DNA from: Paenibacillus foliorum
GTDB lineage: Bacteria; Bacillota; Bacilli; Paenibacillales; NBRC-103111
Assembly: GCF_013141765.1 (NCBI RefSeq)
Contig: NZ_WHOD01000119.1
Span: 62,001-126,000, forward strand
Direction of reading: 5' to 3'
Length of the DNA: 64,000 nucleotides
A model generated the notes under the pieces. The model did no database searches and was not told where the DNA came from. It saw nothing but the letters and a program-made list of their open reading frames with translations. Shown here in pieces: positions 60,822 to 64,000 of this stretch. Position 1 is the first letter of the stretch, and each line of letters starts with the position of its first letter. Position numbers and translations under genes: made by a program.

Positions 60822-61376
60822 ATGAAAAAAATAACTACTGAAATACGCAGTTGGATATACTCTATCGGAATTGCTTTTGCCTGTGCTCTCTTAATCGGTG
60901 TATTTATTTTACAGCCTACCAATGTGCTGGGGCATTCAATGGACCCGACCTTGCATGATGAGCAGCGTATCTTTGTCTCCAAAATTTCGCATACCTTTCA
61001 CTTGGAGCCCGACTATGGGGATATCGTTATCATTGACAGCCGTGTGGACCGAAGCCGCAGCGTGCTTGACGACCTCATGGAACATCCACTAGTTTCCCTT
61101 TTATCTGACAAAGATGACCGAATTATTTATATTAAACGAGTCATCGGTAAACCCGGCGATGTTCTGGAATTTAAAAATCATCAAGTCTACCGTAACGGCG
61201 AGCCGCTGAACGAGCCTTATCTTAACGAGCAAATGAACTATACATCCTCACAGCAGTATATCGTACCTGATAAACATCTTTATGTGATGGGAGACAACCG
61301 CAATAACAGCAAGGATAGCAGAAATATCGGCTTTATCCCGCTAGATCATGTTTTAGGTATTAAATTAGGCAAATAA
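60822..61376 (+). CDS. Type I signal peptidase
   Basis: A 184-residue membrane-anchored serine peptidase (Sip type). N-terminal helix about 11-31, nucleophile Ser39 in GHSMDPTL, general base Lys105 in YIKRVIGKPGD, and the late GDNRNNSKDSR block. It removes signal peptides from exported proteins. Residues 73-99 form an extra charged loop compared with the shortest Sip proteins. ATG at 60822 with GGGGGA upstream. Confidence 0.94.
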   Translation: MKKITTEIRSWIYSIGIAFACALLIGVFILQPTNVLGHSMDPTLHDEQRIFVSKISHTFHLEPDYGDIVIIDSRVDRSRSVLDDLMEHPLVSLLSDKDDRIIYIKRVIGKPGDVLEFKNHQVYRNGEPLNEPYLNEQMNYTSSQQYIVPDKHLYVMGDNRNNSKDSRNIGFIPLDHVLGIKLGK

Positions 61377-61417
61377 CTCCTTACTTTTCCAAAAGCGGAT
61401 ATTAAACATACTATGAC

Positions 61418-61460
61418 AAAAAACCTTCAAACTTGTTAAAACAAGCTGAAGGTTTTGTTC
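61418..61460. terminator. Bidirectional terminator between the signal peptidase gene and fur
   Basis: AAAACCTTCA...CTTGTT and AACAAG...TGAAGGTTTT form the stem, with A-run and T-run at the ends. Confidence 0.85.
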
Positions 61461-61464
61461 GTTT

Positions 61465-61914
61465 TTATGGTTTGTTTTTGTCGTTGCAGCGGTGACATAT
61501 TCCTTGAAAATCAAGCCGATGATCCAACACTTGAAAACGATACTCGCGTTCCAAGCGCTCCTCCAGATGCCCCAGCCAGTCTTCCATTATTTCATCGACT
61601 GCTCCGCACTGTACACAGATTAGATGGTGATGATGATGACGAGTGCTGTCATTTCGCAAGTCATACCTAGCTACACCGTCGCCGAAATTCATTTTCTCCA
61701 CGACATGCAGGTCGCTTAATAATTCCAACGTACGGTACACAGTGGCAAGACCGATTTCGGGAGCTTTATCCTTAACAAGCATAAATACATCTTCAGCGCT
61801 AAGGTGATCTTCTTCATTTTCCAGCAACACACGGACGGTAGCTTCCCGCTGAGGAGTTAACTTATAGCCTTGTGATTGGAGCTGCTGTTTAATTTTATCA
61901 ATGCGAGATTCCAT
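61465..61914 (-). CDS. fur: Fur-family metalloregulator
   Basis: A 149-residue repressor. The winged helix includes GYKLTPQREATVRVLL and EIGLATVYRTLELL (recognition helix). The metal-binding part has HHHHHLICVQCG and CHRC, giving the structural zinc Cys4 set. Synteny with xerD-yqzK on one side and spoIIM on the other identifies Fur itself rather than PerR or Zur. It should repress iron-uptake genes when Fe(II) is bound. Confidence 0.94.
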   Translation of the reverse strand: MESRIDKIKQQLQSQGYKLTPQREATVRVLLENEEDHLSAEDVFMLVKDKAPEIGLATVYRTLELLSDLHVVEKMNFGDGVARYDLRNDSTRHHHHHLICVQCGAVDEIMEDWLGHLEERLEREYRFQVLDHRLDFQGICHRCNDKNKP

Positions 61915-61920
61915 GTTCCT

Positions 61921-61962
61921 CCCCCTACGGGCTTTGCAATAAACAAAACCTGCTACGTAAGC
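61921..61962 (-). promoter_or_regulatory. Looser copy of the leader hairpin (fur)
   Basis: In RNA sense: GGCTTACGTAGCA, arms GGTTTTG/CAAAGCC, then CGTAGGGGG, just before the fur ribosome site. The stem sequence differs from the other copies but still pairs (one G-U). Confidence 0.45.
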
Positions 61963-62139
61963 CTATGCCCAATTGCAACAATAAAAGCCGAATATTTTGC
62001 TGGGCTTCATCTTACATTATAGGTCGGGTTTAGTTGGAAAGTCAAACATAATAAGGTAAGCTGCTGATCTTTTCTCACAAGGATTGTCGGTTTAAACTCC
62101 ATGAGAATTTTACATTGTATCCAAATAAGAAGATCACGC

Positions 62140-62781
62140 TCAAGGGGCCATCGTAATAAGCATCGGAGTCACCCATTTCATAATAACCGGGGATAGGTAG
62201 GCCTCAAACAACGCAACTCCAGCCAATAATACACCCGACAGTAGAATGGTTGAGGAATACCGCATAAAAGGCTCATAGAAAGCCCCTTTGCGGGTCATAA
62301 ATCGATGTTTAACCAAATGGATTGAGAAGGCCATCGCCGTTACACTGCAAATGAGCAGAGCCGGAATAACAAACAGATTTTGCGGAACGATGGAAACGAG
62401 AGCAAACAACAGTCCTTTCCAAGACAGCTGTCCTACTAAATACCCTACACTAAAGCCGATCAATACACCCTTTAGAAAATCAAGAATTAATATCAAGGGC
62501 AACCCGATTACAGACATACCGAGCACCCATATGATCAGTATCCATTTGATATGCAGGGCAAAGGATTGTTGAAAGGACGCTTTAATATCACTAAAAGCCC
62601 CTTGCTCCACAGCTGAGAAAAAGTTGCCCAAATAACGCATAATCTCCTGTTTTTGCTCAAAGGACAACGCGTTGACCATCACAGTTCCAAAAACAACACC
62701 GGTTATAAATATAATACCTACGAAGATGTAAAGCGACAGATGCTCCTTCATATAAAGCTGCAGCGAACGGTTACGGTTCAT
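62140..62781 (-). CDS. spoIIM: Stage II sporulation protein M
   Basis: A 213-residue membrane protein with about five hydrophobic segments of the SpoIIM/DUF95 family. With SpoIID and SpoIIP it remodels septal peptidoglycan and drives forespore engulfment. Length and the adjacent endonuclease Q-type (yqxK) and fur genes match B. subtilis. ATG at 62781. It is normally transcribed by SigE. Confidence 0.93.
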   Translation of the reverse strand: MNRNRSLQLYMKEHLSLYIFVGIIFITGVVFGTVMVNALSFEQKQEIMRYLGNFFSAVEQGAFSDIKASFQQSFALHIKWILIIWVLGMSVIGLPLILILDFLKGVLIGFSVGYLVGQLSWKGLLFALVSIVPQNLFVIPALLICSVTAMAFSIHLVKHRFMTRKGAFYEPFMRYSSTILLSGVLLAGVALFEAYLSPVIMKWVTPMLITMAP

Positions 62782-62844
62782 GGTGGGTCAGCCTCCCTTG
62801 CACTATTAGTACAAGCATATGAGAAGCTTCTCTAGGTTATGACA

Positions 62845-64000
62845 TTATCTGCCTCTTACTTTACCGTATTTACCTCCGCCGCCTACCTGAAGCAATAGCT
62901 TGTCCTCCCGGGCTTGCACAATATATTCAGCAACTACGGAGCCAGCTGCTTGTTCCAGTTCCTCGTAGGAAGCCTTATGAAGCAGGTTCATTTCCGTGCC
63001 GAACCGTTCAAGTAGCGCCTGGAGCTTCTTGGGCCCTAGACCAGGTATATATTCCAGCGGCACCTGGTAGTGATAAGGCGGTCTGTCATCGGGTACGAAC
63101 GGGTGTCCCGCATCACGGTCGGCAATACTTAAGATTCGGTCCAACACACCTCGAACAATCCGTTTGCTGCCGCAGTATAGGCAGCGTTCCACTGCCGTCT
63201 CCTGTTCATCCAGAACAGAGCTGCAATCAGCGCAGTACGTACGGTGGTATTTGCCAAGCCTCGGGTTCAGGCCGTAATTGGCCTGCACTTCTCTTCCATC
63301 CTCTCGTGCCAGCGCTTTGCGCAGCTCTTCAAAGCTAGGCTCCTCCAGCTTCAGAACATTGTATTCGCGGCCAATTTTAGCCAAGGAATGCGCATCAGAG
63401 TTAGTTAAGTAGGTGTAACGATCCAGCTCGGATATATAGCCTGCCATTTCGGAATCAGAGCTTAAACCAAGCTCAACAGCTGCAATCCCATCCAAATCGA
63501 GCAAATGCTCCATTCGCGTCGAGCTGCTGCCGTACACACTCTTATGAGGGGTAAATATATGCGCAGGTACGAGCAGGCCTCCGCGTCCTATTATCTCCTG
63601 CTGCAGCTCCTTCGCAGGAACATAAATACGCTGTGAGCTTAAGCCAACATTTTTCATATGCTTGTCCATCCAGATGGTGAACTCCTGCATATCACTGAGG
63701 TTAGGCAAATACGCCAATAAGTGAGCTGCCCCCATCCCTGGGTCCCGAACTTCAATTTCACTGCCTAGAATGACGGTTGTATTGTGATACCTTATACCTC
63801 CACCCCGTAGCTCCTCCATCTCTCCCCTATCCAGGTAAGCCTGCATATCGCGCTGCACGCCGGGGGATTGACAGTCAATGATGCCTACAATATCCATGCC
63901 TTTACGCTCTGAAGCTTCATGGGCAATATTGTAAAAGGTCAAGTTATTGGAAGCGCTGATTTTTACAGCCTGACCTTCTTCTGTTCGACCTATATGAATG
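62845..64000 (-). CDS. yqxK: Endonuclease Q-family PHP-domain protein (YqxK), 5' end missing
   Basis: The gene runs off the window; 385 residues are present. The PHP-type nuclease part shows IHIGRTEEGQAVKISAS at the edge, DCQSPGV, VPAHIFTPHKS and TNSDAHSLAKIG metal motifs. A Cys4 zinc ribbon (CADCSS...CLYCGSKR) and a helix-hairpin-helix (IPGLGPKKLQALL) follow. This is the EndoQ layout (deaminated-base endonuclease), adjacent to spoIIM as in B. subtilis. The internal TTG at 63942 is not the start because the family sequence continues upstream. Confidence 0.9.
   Translation of the reverse strand, partial: IHIGRTEEGQAVKISASNNLTFYNIAHEASERKGMDIVGIIDCQSPGVQRDMQAYLDRGEMEELRGGGIRYHNTTVILGSEIEVRDPGMGAAHLLAYLPNLSDMQEFTIWMDKHMKNVGLSSQRIYVPAKELQQEIIGRGGLLVPAHIFTPHKSVYGSSSTRMEHLLDLDGIAAVELGLSSDSEMAGYISELDRYTYLTNSDAHSLAKIGREYNVLKLEEPSFEELRKALAREDGREVQANYGLNPRLGKYHRTYCADCSSVLDEQETAVERCLYCGSKRIVRGVLDRILSIADRDAGHPFVPDDRPPYHYQVPLEYIPGLGPKKLQALLERFGTEMNLLHKASYEELEQAAGSVVAEYIVQAREDKLLLQVGGGGKYGKVRGR

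Noticed and set aside
1-64000. CRISPR array, prophage, IS element, rRNA or tRNA genes
   Set aside because: No regularly spaced repeats, transposase or phage genes, or RNA gene signatures were seen.

Overview
The window is a gene-dense chromosome segment of an endospore-forming Firmicute. Gene content and order point to Paenibacillaceae, most likely Paenibacillus: der-plsY-gpsA with SpoVIF, the YIEGIA gene pair, cmk/plsC/S1-like, ypfA-ypeB-prsW-gudB-ypbH, resABCDE, dacB-spmAB, scpAB, ribDE(BA)H under an FMN riboswitch, lysA-spoVA-sigF-spoIIA-dacF, and deoB-xerD-yqzK-fur-spoIIM. Most genes lie on the minus strand. No rRNA, tRNA, insertion sequence, prophage or CRISPR array was seen. Shine-Dalgarno sites are strong and often decide between starts. 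TTG and GTG starts are common.

Layout. 1-1.5 kb: two 2Fe-2S ferredoxins, a nucleotidyltransferase-like protein and a DUF2768 membrane peptide. 1.5-11.7 kb: spoVIF, phospholipid genes (gpsA, plsY, plsC), der, the YIEGIA pair, a YphA-like protein, fni, S1-like protein, cmk, ypfB and a PilZ protein. 11.8-20.5 kb: ypeB without sleB beside it, a four-cysteine peptide, prsW, gudB, MecA-type adaptor, a deacetylase lipoprotein, a CPBP protease and a rhodanese. 20.7-22.7 kb: serA behind a serine-type T-box. 22.8-29.2 kb: the res cytochrome c biogenesis and redox-regulation cluster. 29.3-35.9 kb: rluB, an amidase-like gene, spmAB, dacB, gerW, DUF2953 and scpAB. 36-40 kb: riboflavin operon. 40-49 kb: a secreted repeat protein, ppiB, lysA, a reduced spoVA set (AA, AB, AF only), sigF, spoIIAB, spoIIAA and dacF. 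49.4-59.4 kb: nucleoside salvage (pdp, two purine nucleoside phosphorylases, deoB) and xerD-yqzK, with an accessory stretch at 50.9-54.6 kb (CorA, a CuA-type cupredoxin, YvyF-like protein, GNAT and two tiny ORFs). 59.5-64 kb: ald, signal peptidase I, fur, spoIIM and a 5'-truncated endonuclease Q-type gene.

Functional threads. Sporulation and germination dominate: SigF control module, SpoVA subset, SpmAB/DacB, DacF, GerW, SpoIIM, YpeB, PrsW, SpoVIF. Housekeeping includes ribosome assembly, condensin, chromosome dimer resolution and riboflavin, lysine and serine synthesis. The most unusual signals are (i) a recurrent hairpin-plus-Shine-Dalgarno leader with compensating stem changes upstream of several unrelated minus-strand genes, (ii) a densely folded 300-bp noncoding region between resA and resB, (iii) a 169-bp imperfect palindrome between prsW and gudB, and (iv) broken-up versions of usually intact sporulation modules.
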